A stretch of DNA of 64,000 nucleotides from NCBI GenBank assembly GCA_016946835.1, contig JACVTC010000022.1, forward strand, positions 1,612,001 through 1,676,000. Direction: 5' to 3'. Made by a program: the position numbers and the translations under genes. This document shows positions 12,960 to 24,192 of the stretch, piece by piece (within the stretch, counting starts at the first letter, position 1; the number at the start of each line of letters is the position of its first letter). This stretch comes from Neocallimastix lanati (nom. inval.). Taxonomy: Eukaryota; Neocallimastigomycota; Neocallimastigomycetes; Neocallimastigales; Neocallimastigaceae. Under the pieces are notes generated by a model that saw only the letters and a program-made list of their open reading frames with translations, made no database searches and was not told the origin of the DNA.

Positions 12960-13136
12960 TGTATCTTATATAGAAAGCGCTTACATTTGTTTCAATTTAA
13001 ATTTGTGTTTAATAGAATCTTCAATGTTGTTTATTTTTTCTTTGATGTTGCATAAATTTTAATTCAAATAAAACAACATAAAAAAAAATATTAAACGAAT
13101 GTAAAATAATGAAATATTCAAACCTTAATTCATATT
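12960..13136 (+). repeat. dispersed repeat family, copy 1 (core in one orientation)
   Basis: Collinear with 37726-37897 at both ends: CTGTATCTTATAT start, GTGTTTAATAGAATCTTCAA, then AAATATTAAA and CTTAATTCATAT. The roughly 36-bp core (13035-13070, TTTCTTTGATGTTG...) is reverse-complemented in the other copy. The core here is flanked by short inverted arms ATGTTGTTTATT / AATAAAACAACAT. Confidence 0.65.
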
Positions 13137-13814
13137 GTCAAAAATAACAAATTATTAAAACTATTATTAATTTATTATTAATATTGTAATAATCAATAAA
13201 TTATATTTATAACATTCTAAAAAGTATAAAACTAAGTAATTGAGTTAAATTTGAAAATATACTATTGATCTTTTAATAAAATACCTATAACAAAGACATA
13301 ATTATAAAATACAAATAAATATTTATTTTGTAAATTTATGTGTCTAATTATAAATGTTTCTTAAATAAGTGTTTATTAACTTATATTTTTGAAAGAGTAA
13401 GAGTCTCAGTCTCATCCGATTGAATTAAACGAAAAAGCTAAGTGTATCATTATGAATAAGAATAGAATATTATTCAAATAATACAATATTTAAAACCATT
13501 ACGATACTAATCATTACTCATTTATTTATATATTTAATATTTAATTTATCTTAATTTATCTTATAATATTTATTAATATATGACTAAATAAAAAATAAAT
13601 TATACACAAATATATCACCCAGACATCAGTGATTTGATGAAAATATAAGTAAAAATGTCTAATATAATTCAATTAAAATTAAAAGATATAAAAAAAAAAA
13701 AAAAAAAAAAATTCAGCTTCATTCTTAAACTGAAAATAGAAACAAAATTGATAGTTACGAAATTCAATCAATAATAAAACATTAAATATATCTGCTATAT
13801 TGTTTAAATGAAAA

Positions 13815-13935
13815 TATAAAAAATGTCAGCTATAACAATATAAACTGAAAATAAAATTTAAAACTGTCAGCTATATAGTAATATATGCTGAAAATAAATT
13901 TAAAACTGTCAGCTATATATCACGTATATTGAAAA
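13815..13935. repeat. imperfect tandem repeat around CTGTCAGCTATA
   Basis: Three copies of TGTCAGCTATA separated by similar AAATAAA-rich spacers containing CTGAAAATA. Noncoding. Confidence 0.65.
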
Positions 13936-14559
13936 CAAAATCTAATATAAATTAATCATTATATTAACAATTTAATATAATTAAACATATAACCAATTTC
14001 TTAATAATACTTTGTATATATTAAATATTTGCCTATTATATTTAAATTAGAATATAAAAATAGAAGCTAGTAATAAAATTGATAAAATTAATTAAAAAAT
14101 AAAATAATAATATCAGTATTATCAAATCAATATTCTTCAATATATAAATAAAATAATAATAAATTAAATCAATCACTACATGATTATACAACTACACTGA
14201 TTAGATTTTATTCAATATAAATTAAATAAATTTAAAAAAAAGGAAAGCTTTAAATTAAAAATTAATCATATAAATTAAAATGGTTCATGAGATACAAACA
14301 AATAATATTGAATTATAGAATTGACTTATTTTATAGGTTATATATAATAAAAATGTTATATATTCACCAATTAAAACTATAAATTTTAAAACAGTCATTT
14401 CTCTATCATATCAATCTCTATTATTTATATTAATAGAAGTTAATATTATGACAATAAATAATAAAAATTAATATCAATAAAATAAGTTACATTAATAATT
14501 AATAAATTAAGTAAATTTACTTGATATTAAAAATAGAATCTATAAATACATCTCTCTTA

Positions 14560-14660
14560 TGGGAAATCTTTTCGGAAATTAAATAAAGCTCTCTATGGCC
14601 TAAAGCAAGCAGGGAAATAATGGAACAATAAATTATATAATATTCTTAAAATTTATTGAT
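14560..14660 (+). mobile_element. Ty1/copia reverse-transcriptase scrap (fossil)
   Basis: A short stretch encodes LNKALYGLKQAGK, the block that follows the RT active region in copia polyproteins. No other part of the element is attached. Old, isolated fragment. Confidence 0.6.
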
Positions 14661-15244
14661 ATTTTTTTATTTATTTTTTTTTTAAAAAAAAAAAAGAATT
14701 AAGAAAAAAGTAATAATAATTTCTAACTTTCAATTTCAGTTTTAGTTATTTAGTAATAATGTTTTTTTTTATGGTTTCTATATAGATCTTCATTAATATA
14801 TATAAAATTAATATTTCAAATAAACATGTAATAAAAAAACATATGAAATACTAATAAAATAAAATGATAAAAAAATTGTATAAAAAAAAATGAATATAAT
14901 TAAAAAAAAGTTATTTTTTTATATAGTATTAAAAAATTTTTTTTAAAACTATTATTTATTATTTTATTATTATTATTTTTTATTTTTTTTTTTACTTTTT
15001 TTTTATTTTATTATTTTTTATTTTTTTTTTCATGTTGTAATTTTTATAAATAATTAAAAATGAATAAAATAAAATTTTTTTACAGTTTTTTTTTTTTATT
15101 TTATACAGAAATTTTTTTAAAGTTTTATTTTAACACATACTTTATATCAGGATTAGATACATTTTTTAAAAATAACCAAAAAAATTATCTATTTATATTT
15201 CCTATTCTATGATTCTATTGGATAATATTAATAATTATATATTA
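14661..15244. other. gene-free AT-rich spacer
   Basis: A/T runs only; nothing coding recognised. The end of the next copia fossil (purine-rich tract on the minus strand, about 15247-15258) borders it. Confidence 0.55.
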
Positions 15245-15565
15245 GTATTCCCCTTCTAATTTAACATCATTATAGAAGGATGTTTGATTTGCTAAAATTA
15301 TTCTGGTTTGATAATAAATTCTGTAAGCAAGCATTCTCTGAATTTACCCATTTGTGTACTCTTAAGATATCTCGTAAATCCATCAGCCAAATTCCTTTTG
15401 GATTTAATGCATTTTAATTTTATTTTATTTTCCTTCACTAAGTCTCTTATGTGGTAATATTTTATGTCAATAAGCTTCGATTTTGAGAACTTGGAAAAAT
15501 ACCTAACTTTACATATCATCAAAGTTCCTAAATGCTTAGACTGCCAGGTTTCCAAACTCAAGAGT
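15245..15565 (-). mobile_element. Ty1/copia RNase H C-terminal fragment (fossil)
   Basis: Minus-strand peptide contains DIKYYHIRDLVKE and RNLADGFTRYL, the terminal RNase H block of copia pol (host/tRNA-like HIRDLV ... ADGLTK pattern). A purine tract and possible LTR start lie just beyond its end at about 15240-15258. Only the 3' tip of pol remains. Confidence 0.75.
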
Positions 15566-15589
15566 AGAACTTATAGAGAAACTATTCAA

Positions 15590-18435
15590 AAAGCCACAAG
15601 TATTTTAGAAACATTTGTTCATATGTCCTAGGAACAATCATTTTTCACAGGAAAATGATTTATTGTCACTTTTGTGGATAGTTACACAAGAAACAGTTAG
15701 GTTTTCTTACTGGAAAAAAAATCAGAGGTTTCTAATATAATTATAAAAATTCATTACTTATTTAAACAACCAAATTAATGAGAAGATTTAAAAATTCAGA
15801 ACAGATAAAGAATGAAAATAATGAAATAAGAAAGTAGAAAGATTCTATATTAGAAACGGTATTAGGAAAACTTACTCATCACCGTACAATCCAGAAAATA
15901 ATGGTAAGTCTGAACGCTTTAATTATACTTTAATTAACTGTGCAAAAACTCACTTATATTGGAGCAAGATGGATATTAAATTATGGGATTAAGCAGTAAA
16001 ATATTCTAACTTATTATACAGCATGATTCCCCATAATGATATACAAAACAAAAATTTTAGAAGAAGTCTTATACAACAAACCATTAAACTTTAAATATAT
16101 TAAAGTATTCCGATGTAGGACATACTACAAAGACTTTTCTTATGGTAAAATGAAGTTAAAACATAATACTATAAAAGGTATTTTACTATTTTTAAGTTTA
16201 GAGTCATTCTGTTATATCATAATATATTCAATCCACATATCAAATGAAAATACAACAAGTAGCACTAACTCCGTCAATAGTTAACAAAATAATGATTATC
16301 AAATTGAAAACATTAAACTCAATCTTAGTTATGAAAATAATGTTTATTTGAATCAAAATAACCATGATGACGTTACCAATAATTCCAACATGGAAGATAA
16401 TATATCCATCGATGGACCCAAACATCAACAATAAAAGTCAGGACTTCGAATTAATCTCAAATCATTCCATAGAAAATATAATTGATAAAGTCAATACTAA
16501 TGATCAAACAGAAAATACATTCAACGAATTTAGAGAAGATATTAATGAATATTACTACTCAACTCCGAATATAGAAGCTATAAACGATAATAATACAGAA
16601 AGGTCCAGCTGTGATTTCAACTTAAACACCGACGTCAAATATGACAATACATCCGAAAATACCATAAGCAATTTAGCTTTAAATTATGAAGCAATTACAG
16701 TGTTCACTGATAATGAATTAATATCACCTCATAACGACAAAATAACAAATGAATTACCTATTCAATTGAATTTTCCATCTACATCAAATAATCATATCAA
16801 TAAAAGAAAGATTCAAAGCTCTGATTTAATAATTAAAAAACCTAAAATTCAATATAATGGAATATCATCACCACTAAAAAGATCAGAAAGTCCTTTACTA
16901 AAAGAAGATCACAAATGATTAAACTCAAGCGTAAATAATATAGAAAATGATAACAAATGATTACTAATATTCCATTAAATTATAAACAAGCAATTTCATG
17001 TAATAATAAGAATCATTGGATTGAAGCCATGAATGTAGAACAACAAAATTTATACGATAATAAAATATTGATTTTCAAAAAGAAAATTCTAAAAGGAGTA
17101 AATCCAACTACAACAAAGTGAGTTTTACACTTTAAAAAAGTATTACAACTGAAATATTATCAAATATAAAGGAAGAATTGTTGCCAGAGTTATCAATCAA
17201 ACTAAAGATATTGGCTACGACTTAACTTATTCACCAACTCTTAATATTGATAGCCTATAATTACTACATTCAATTGTATCTAATTTTAATTTGACTTTTA
17301 TGCAACTCGACATTAAATCTGCTTTCCTTAATGCCCTACTCAATAAGCAACTATATGTTATTATTCCTCTCCGTGATAAAAATTTTGGATAAGGATAATT
17401 AGTTACTTAAAAAGGCTTTGTACGACTTTAAACATTCAGGCCATCAATGGTATATACATTTTTCTAATTTTCTTAATAATAATGGTTTTAATCAACTATC
17501 CTCAGATCTATGTATTTTTAAGAAAATGGGCAGAGACTTGGTACCATGTATAATAGGAGTATATGTGGACGACTTACTAATCACAGGTATTAAATTAGAA
17601 ATAAAAAAAATTATATATACAATAAATAAAGAAAATTTTCAAAATATCGAAATGCAACAAGGCGGATTATTTATTAGGAATTAAAATTGAAGAAAATAAT
17701 TTCAACTACACCATTTCACAAACACAACTAATTAATGACATATTACAAAAATTCAAAGTAACGAATATTAGAAAAGCGAAAACACCATGCTCGGGAATAA
17801 ATAAATTTTCAACCATCAATAATAAATTTGATTATGCAACTTATAAAAAGTGCTGTCAGATCTCTCATATATTTATCACGCTATACCGGACCAGATATAG
17901 CTTACGTCACAGGTAAAGTTGCTAGATATTCCAAAAATCCAACAAAAGATGAATGAAATAAGGTAATAAATATTTTAAAACATCTAAACTATATAAGAAA
18001 TTACAAAATCACATATAAAGGTAAAGGTGAAATACTAGCTTATACAGATTCGGATTATGCTGGAGATTCAGATTATAGAAAATCCATCTCCTGATATATA
18101 GTTCTAATGGGAATGGATCCAATTTGTTGGCAATCAAAAAAACAATCAATGGTTACACACCAAAGCCAAATATATTGCTACCAGCGAATGTGAAAAGAAG
18201 ATTTTAAGGATCAGAAATATTTTCATGGAACTATTCAATATAACAAAACCATTCAAATTTATTATAAATAATATTGCAAGTAAAACAATACTCAAAAACG
18301 GAGAAATCAGTAATAAATTAAAACATAAAGATATAAAAATTCATTTTAATTATGACAATACTGTAAAAGAAAAGTGAAACAGATTATAATAACAAATGAA
18401 AAACTTAAACATGTAAGAAGAAAATAAAATATAGT
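15590..18435 (+). mobile_element. Ty1/copia pol fossil (integrase-RT-RNase H)
   Basis: Plus-strand order of a copia element without its gag end. Integrase core occupies about 15640-16130. A long polar linker rich in Asn/Ser/Asp follows (16364-16918). RT spans about 17000-17700 with the YVDDLLITG active-site box near 17560 and the LDIKSAFLNA block near 17310. RNase H spans about 17840-18390. The element is broken by roughly ten interruptions and lacks a visible 5' LTR. It meets the oppositely oriented copia tip at about 15565-15590, so one was probably inserted into or rearranged against the other. Old. Confidence 0.85.
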
Positions 18436-19850
18436 TTGTTAAATTAGTTTTTTAATAATTAGTTTATTTATTCTTCTTTATTAATATATAAAAAATAAAA
18501 AATAACAATTACATCGAAAAAAGAAAAGTGAAAAGTATCTTCTATTTATACTTTTCCTAAGTACATTATTATTATATTATTTTATATAAATTACATATAT
18601 TCTAATATAAAGACTATTCTAATGAATTTTATTAAATAATAAATTTATAAACTATGTATAAAGAGTTTTATGTCAAAACAGATTATAATAATACAAAACA
18701 CTATATTATAAAATAAATTCTTTTATTAAAAATAATTGTTTTATGAAAAATCTTTTATTAAATAGTTCTTATTATGTTATGAACTATCAAATCATAAAAA
18801 ATAACAATTACGTTCTTTCAATTAAAGAAAATTTACAATATTTATATTTTTTCTTAATTATATTCTAATGTATTAAATTAAATTAAATTAATTTACATAT
18901 ATTCAATTTAAATATTAATAATAATTAATTTTATAAAATAATAAAATATTTAAACTAAAACTAATCATAGTATAATTTTTTAATTAACTATTTTTTATTA
19001 TAACTATTTAAATATTTTAACTAATTTAAAATTAAACTAAAAACTATTAATAATAATAAACTATACTATTTAAATAAATAAAATATTTATCAATAACAGA
19101 TTTGGCGAATTTTTTGTGACTAAATTATTTAATGTCATATTTAATAAATATAAATTTAAATAATTTAAGTTCTAATTTATAATTTTAAATTTCAATTATT
19201 AATTTAAGGAGAAGTAATTATTTAAAGTATTTAATTCATGTACGTAAATTTGATGTATGATTTTTCGTTTACATAAATTTATTGAAATATGTTTTAATTC
19301 ATAAATTAATGTAAATTACATAATTTTATTCAAGATGTCGTGGCAAAAATTTCATACATAAATTAATGTAATAATGTATTACATAAATTTATTAAAGATA
19401 TAAAGATAGTAAAATATAACTATTAATTAAACTAAATACTAAATAATTTAAATTAAGTACATTTATTATCTATTTATTATTTTAATATTATAAGTAAAGT
19501 CTTTATTTATTTTCAATTTAAAAACAATGTTAAAAGAGTCATAATTAAGTTTTGAAACTTAATTTTCACAAAATGAATTATTAATTTATTTTGTTCTAAA
19601 CTTTATTCAATTTATTTAAATTATTGTAAAACAATAATTTTTCCAGAATTAGTTTTTTACGAAAATTGTTAAATTAAAAATTTGACTTGTGGCATAAAGA
19701 ATATAATTCAAAAATTTAGTTCATATGATTTGTTTATTCTATTTACTATTATAAATCAAAGAATAATTTACATTTTTGAATTACACAAGAAAAATTTTTA
19801 ATTTAAAATGTGATTGGAATAATCACGTCTTTATAAATATCAAAAATAAA
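18436..19850. other. gene-free; probable decayed LTR sequence
   Basis: It starts TGTTAAATTAG right after the copia pol end, so the first part is probably a 3' LTR. The 18668-18850 stretch (around AACAGATTATAATAATAC) resembles, in reverse, the insert at 25985-26560. The rest (19080-19850) is AT-rich with repeated ATAAATTAATGTA motifs; nothing coding recognised. Confidence 0.45.
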
Positions 19851-19937
19851 ATTTTAAATTATATAAACACCGAAAAGATGTTAGTGGATGCTCTAACCAA
19901 GGACTTAAACTGACCAATGACGACCAAATTTACAGGC
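19851..19937 (+). mobile_element. Ty1/copia RNase H tail scrap (fossil)
   Basis: Encodes TEKMLVDALTKDLN followed by MTTKFTG, the pol C-terminus typical of copia. It directly abuts the LTR-like unit starting at 19938. Confidence 0.65.
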
Positions 19938-20155
19938 TGTAATGAAACCTATTAGTCTAGTGGTTAATAATTGGAGCTCAGTACAAGATGTCACTGGTTT
20001 GACTCCATCTATTACACTTTTTGTTTATTGAAAATATTATTTTGTTAAATTTTATTACAAATTATTTTACCAATCAAATTATTAGATTTGATTTTATTTT
20101 GATATAAAAACATGTAGTTTAAAATTAGTTTAATAATTTCGAGGTTTCATTAACA
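19938..20155 (+). mobile_element. LTR-like unit with tRNA-like A and B boxes
   Basis: 218-bp unit with inverted ends TGTAATGAAACC and GGTTTCATTAACA. It follows a copia pol tail, the position expected for an LTR. Inside is a textbook A box TAGTCTAGTGG (19953-19963) and a near-consensus B box GGTTTGACTCC (19996-20006), 43 bp apart as in tRNA genes. Acceptor and T arms do not pair well, so it is not a working tRNA gene. It is either an LTR carrying a tRNA-derived promoter or a tRNA-type SINE trapped between scraps. Confidence 0.55.
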
Positions 20156-20345
20156 TTAAAACATTAAATAAATAAATAAATATTTTGATAAAATAAATAA
20201 TGATTTGTTAAATAGTATTTTAATATTTAAAATGTTTTTCAATATTTTATATTTATTTGTTTATTTAAGTTAATACACCAACCTGTTAACCAAATTCGTT
20301 ACACAGGCTAATATTTAATAAAAAGTATTTTGGTCTGAAGGGCAA
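20156..20345. other. AT-rich with a tiny copia tail
   Basis: Around 20280-20320 the plus strand can be read as a few residues of copia pol C-terminus (LLTKFVTQ). A purine-rich tract GAAGGGCAA ends at 20345. Weak. Confidence 0.3.
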
Positions 20346-20526
20346 TGTTAGATTATGTGAAGTTAATTAAATATGTTTAAAATTATATTAATTATTTCAT
20401 TATGTGTAAATTATCTTTGTATTTGAAATACATTATTTATTAAAATAATTTCAAGCCATTATTAATATAAATAAGTTTAATTTTGTCAAACGTTTTTTTA
20501 TCTTTGTAACATTGCCTATTTCTAAA
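20346..20526 (+). mobile_element. LTR-like sequence (fossil, end uncertain)
   Basis: Starts TGTTAGATTATGTGAA after a purine tract; the same opening (TGTTAGAATATGTGAA) begins the TRIM LTR at 50674. No paired copy found in this window. Confidence 0.4.
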
Positions 20527-20811
20527 TAATAAATATTAATAAATAATAAAATGTTTTATTTGCTCTTAATATGTATGTAATTTATTTATTTATATATATA
20601 TTAAGTATAAAAATTTATTATTTTTCAATAAAATATATAAATATGTAAATAAATAAATAAATAAATATAATATATTTAAAATTATTAAAATATAATTAGA
20701 AATATTAATAATATATTAATAGTTAAGACTAATAAATTTAATGTTATTTTTTAAAATATAATTATATATATATAGAAATAAAATTTATAAGGATGAAATT
20801 GCTTCATCAAA

Positions 20812-21565
20812 TATTAAAATACTTGGATTGTTTAATAAAAGCTCTTGAAAATTCAATTTTTTTTTGACCAACCTTTATATTTATTCCATTTTCATAAATA
20901 TTTAAATTGTATTTTAAAGTCATTAAAAAATTATGAATTCCGAATAAATTACAAACATACTCATCTTTCTTAGTTGAGTTATTATTATTTAGTTCATGTA
21001 ATATTTTCACTTATTGTACCTTCAAAGAGTAGAGGTTCCTGGGAACCAATACCAATTTTTTTTCTTTTTGAGCGTAACCAATTTATATTGTAATTTTCTA
21101 TTGGAATATTACATTATCAATTAATATATATCCTACTTTTCTCCTTTTCATCATAAAAATCTGTTTTGATAAATTAATTACTGTCGATTTTCCTGACTCT
21201 TCTACAATAACAATGATTTCACCAGGTTAATATTTAAATGAAATATTTATATGTATATATATATATTTTAAAGCTTGAACATTTGGTCTACCAAGGATAA
21301 ATAAGGTAGAACAATTTTTTTTTTCAATTAATCCTTTAAATTTATTTTCTTTGATAATTCTTACCATTTCGTTTCTAATATCAAGTTATAGAATCAATTA
21401 TCGAAAATATTTTGGAAGCTACTGTAGTCGTTTGAGCAATTTCACTCAATGCTCCTGTTTCTCCTAAAATTAGTTAAAGCTGATATTCCAGATATAATGC
21501 TCATAAATACAATATATATTTGATTGACTTTATTACTTCACCTTTATATAATAAAAAACACTTTA
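20812..21565 (-). pseudogene. ABCB/MDR-type ABC transporter remnant
   Basis: On the minus strand, read from 21565 downwards: part of a TM block (YKGEVIKSIKY, ISGISALTNF), GALSEIAQTTTVASKIFSIID just before the NBD, then RPNVQALK, PGEIIVIVEESGKST (a damaged Walker A), [12 protein letters not shown] (Q-loop), a helical part with FGIHNFLMTL, and a degenerate signature region GQKKIEFSRAFIKQSKYF. Order and spacing match the second half of an ABCB exporter. The reading frame changes repeatedly and several stops interrupt it, Walker B and beyond are missing at the 3' end, and the signature glycines are lost. It is a dead gene fragment and is distinct from the two ABCA loci. Confidence 0.72.
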
Positions 21566-21609
21566 AAATATCTTTTGCTTTTATATAATTATTTTATATA
21601 TTTAAAATT

Positions 21610-21962
21610 TTTTGAAGTCCAATATCTCGTGTTCTAGAGGTCAAATTGAGTTAAGATTAATATATGTTGTATATCCCTGTCGTAGCTTTCCAATGAATAT
21701 AATTTTGGCCGGAAAGTACAGCAATATTTCCATTATTTATTGAGTTGTTGTTATTTTTCTTCTAAGTATTTTTGTAAATTTCTTAAGGGTTAAATTATCT
21801 TTAATAAATTAGTCCTAACCCTTTTGTTTCTAATTATTTATTATTTCTAATATTTATTTTTATAATAAAAATCGAATTTATAATATATTGATCAATAACG
21901 AAATTGAATTTCAATTGATCTATTAATGAATTCAATTATAAATCTACTAATATTTGTAACAA
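21610..21962 (+). repeat. dispersed repeat, copy 1
   Basis: A block that includes CTTTCCAATGAATATAATTT, then TTAAGGGTTAAATT, CCCTTTTGTTTCTAATTATT and ATTTATTTTTATAAT. It is repeated in the same direction at 22598-22858 with moderate divergence. It is not coding on either strand. Confidence 0.7.
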
Positions 21963-22259
21963 AAGTACAAATACTGTTATGAATTTCCACATTTTCACTT
22001 AATATTTAAATGTTTACTTTCACTTATTTAGGTATTAAATAATTCATTATTTTCTATTTTCAACTAATATTAATTTAAATCTCACTCTTGGAATTTCAAG
22101 ATTTCAATTTTATATCTCAAAAATATTTTCATATGGTAGGGATTATATTTGTTTAAATTATAAGGATTAGAATTTAATATTTTTCTATTTAATGAATAAA
22201 ATTATATGGTATAAATACTGTTATGAATTTAAATTTTCTAAAATTAAGCAAAATTTTAA
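21963..22259. other. AT-rich, contains a short direct repeat
   Basis: AATACTGTTATGAATTT occurs near 21970 and again near 22213. No gene recognised. Confidence 0.5.
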
Positions 22260-22610
22260 AAATTTAAAATTAATAACAATTAATTTTTAAGAAATATATT
22301 GAAAATGGTTAGAATTCGTGAAGGAGACGAATAAGACAGCCTTCAACACCAAGTTCGGACACTTTGTAATGCCTTTCGGACTAACCAATGTACCAGCAGT
22401 GTTCCAAAGCTTCGTGAATGTTGTCTTCAGTAAAGATATCGGCAAGTACTGTCAGGTCTACCTGGATGATATCGTAGTCTATTCTAAAACTTTGGAGGAA
22501 CATGTACAGCATGTTCGAACAATTTTGAAAAAGCTGATTAAACACAAGCTTGTGGCTAAGATTTCTAAGTGTGAGCTACACAAGCTTAAAATTTCATTTT
22601 TAAAAATCGC
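22260..22610 (+). mobile_element. Ty3/gypsy reverse-transcriptase fragment (fossil)
   Basis: A GC-richer island encodes the gypsy RT core: KTAFNTKFGHFVMPFGLTN, then CQVYLDDIVVYSKTLEEHV and HKLVAKISKCELHK. Nothing of protease or integrase is attached on either side. The piece is short but well preserved in sequence. Confidence 0.88.
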
Positions 22611-22858
22611 AATATAACATTTCCATTATTTGTCGAGTTATCATTAATTTTCTTCAGAATAATTTTATTAAATTCTTAAGGGTTAAATTTAAATTATCTT
22701 TAATAAATGAGTCCAAACCCTTTAGTTTCTAATTATTTAATTTTTCTAATATTTATTTTTATAATTAAAATCGAATTAAAATAATTTTTGTCAATAAAAT
22801 TAAATTTCAAATGATCTATTCGTGAATTTTAATCCTAATTCCACTAGTATTCGTGACA
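22598..22858 (+). repeat. dispersed repeat, copy 2
   Basis: Direct, diverged copy of 21610-21962 (shared TTCTTAAGGGTTAAAT, TTTAGTTTCTAATTATTTAA). It separates the gypsy RT scrap from the putative gypsy 3' end. Confidence 0.7.
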
Positions 22859-22883
22859 CTTAGATCGTCTGGTATCCGATCGT

Positions 22884-23178
22884 AGAGGAGGGGATTGTAA
22901 CGATATCAGCATTGTTATACCTTGGTTATAGTTACTCTATGGTGCCTACCTTGCCTTACATACTAAATGTCACTGGCTTGAATCTTTTACCTTTCCTTTT
23001 GGAATAAATATTTATTTAGTTATTCTTTCATTCATTTATATTTAATAATAATATTTATTTAAATAATTATCATGTATTCATATAATTCTAAACCAATCAC
23101 GTATTTTAATTATAAACTTTTTGAATATAAAAATCATGTATAATTATTTTATTTTGACTCTTTGAGTCTATATTAACA
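22884..23178 (+). mobile_element. Ty3/gypsy-type polypurine tract and 3' LTR-like unit with tRNA-like boxes
   Basis: A purine tract TAGAGGAGGGGA (about 22883-22894) precedes TGTAACGATATCAG at 22896, the normal junction of an internal region with a 3' LTR. The unit ends ATATTAACA at 23178. Within it, TAGTTACTCTATGG (22929-22942) and GGCTTGAATCT (22975-22985) look like A and B boxes 46 bp apart. TGTCACTGG is shared with the unit at 19938, as is the CCAATCA...AACATGTA-like 3' half, so the two units are distant relatives. Confidence 0.5.
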
Positions 23179-23965
23179 ACCGAATTAATAATAAATAAAA
23201 TAATAAAACAATAAATAAATAGATCATTGGAATATCATAAAAATATAATATGCTATAATGAAGTAAATAATAACAGAGATTTATATGTTTACTATAATGC
23301 TATATTAATTTACCTTTTATAAATCCAAATTATATATTGGATATATTTTTCATAAAATTAAAAAATCATGCATTGAAAATAACTACAACCAATTTTTAAT
23401 ATTTTTGGAATATTTTAGAAACACATTTAATTCTTTATAATATTGAAAATTGAAATTATTATAATAATATTGAACATATAACAAATAATGCCTCTGAATC
23501 CTTTAATAATTAAAGTAGCTTATTTTCAAAAAAAAAACAACTTATTTTAGATTAATATATATACATTAAATCATGATGTATCTTTAAATTCAGATACCTA
23601 CGAAAGATGAAAGTTTGGTGTATGAAACAAACAAAAGAGATAAACATTAACAAAAATTATGAAAATCAAAAATATTATTGAAAGTTAACAAGAAAATGGA
23701 ATCATTTTTAATTGGTAATGAAAGAAATAAAAGCCATATTACTGGATTATAGTTTGAATGTTTAATTAATTTCAATAATATAATTAATTAAATTAGAATT
23801 TAATTTATTTTTCTAACCTTTAAAATAAAGTAAGATTATAAATTAACATTAAATATACAATAAAATAAAACATTTTTATATTTTTATTTAAATTAAATCA
23901 ATTTTCAATTGAAAATTAAAATATTTAAATAATTAATCAATACATTAAAGTTCTATCAAAAATTT
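23179..23965. other. gene-free AT-rich spacer
   Basis: No coding or repeat signal beyond A/T-rich low complexity. Confidence 0.55.
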
Positions 23966-24192
23966 TAAGAACAATTTTAAATACTAAATATAATAGTTTT
24001 AATTTAAGTAATCTTTTATTTTATTTATTTTTATAATTATAAATAAAAAAAGATTAAGAAGAGAAAGTTTACTTTTAACGATCATAGAACAATTAATATC
24101 ATTCATGAAACAATACATTAATTTATTCATAACAAATAATTGGATATATTTAAATTAATAATAAAAATGAATATTATTTTTATTTCCAACAT
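23966..24192 (-). repeat. 3' LTR of the minus-strand copia fossil
   Basis: Matches 30494-30713 closely (shared AATTGGATATATTTAAATTA and AGATTAAGAAGAGAAA). It begins TGTTGGAAAT on the minus strand right after a purine tract (GAAGGGGAA). Confidence 0.75.

Noticed and set aside
19946-20017. Functional tRNA gene
   Set aside because: A and B boxes are good but acceptor and T-stem do not pair and no anticodon arm forms.
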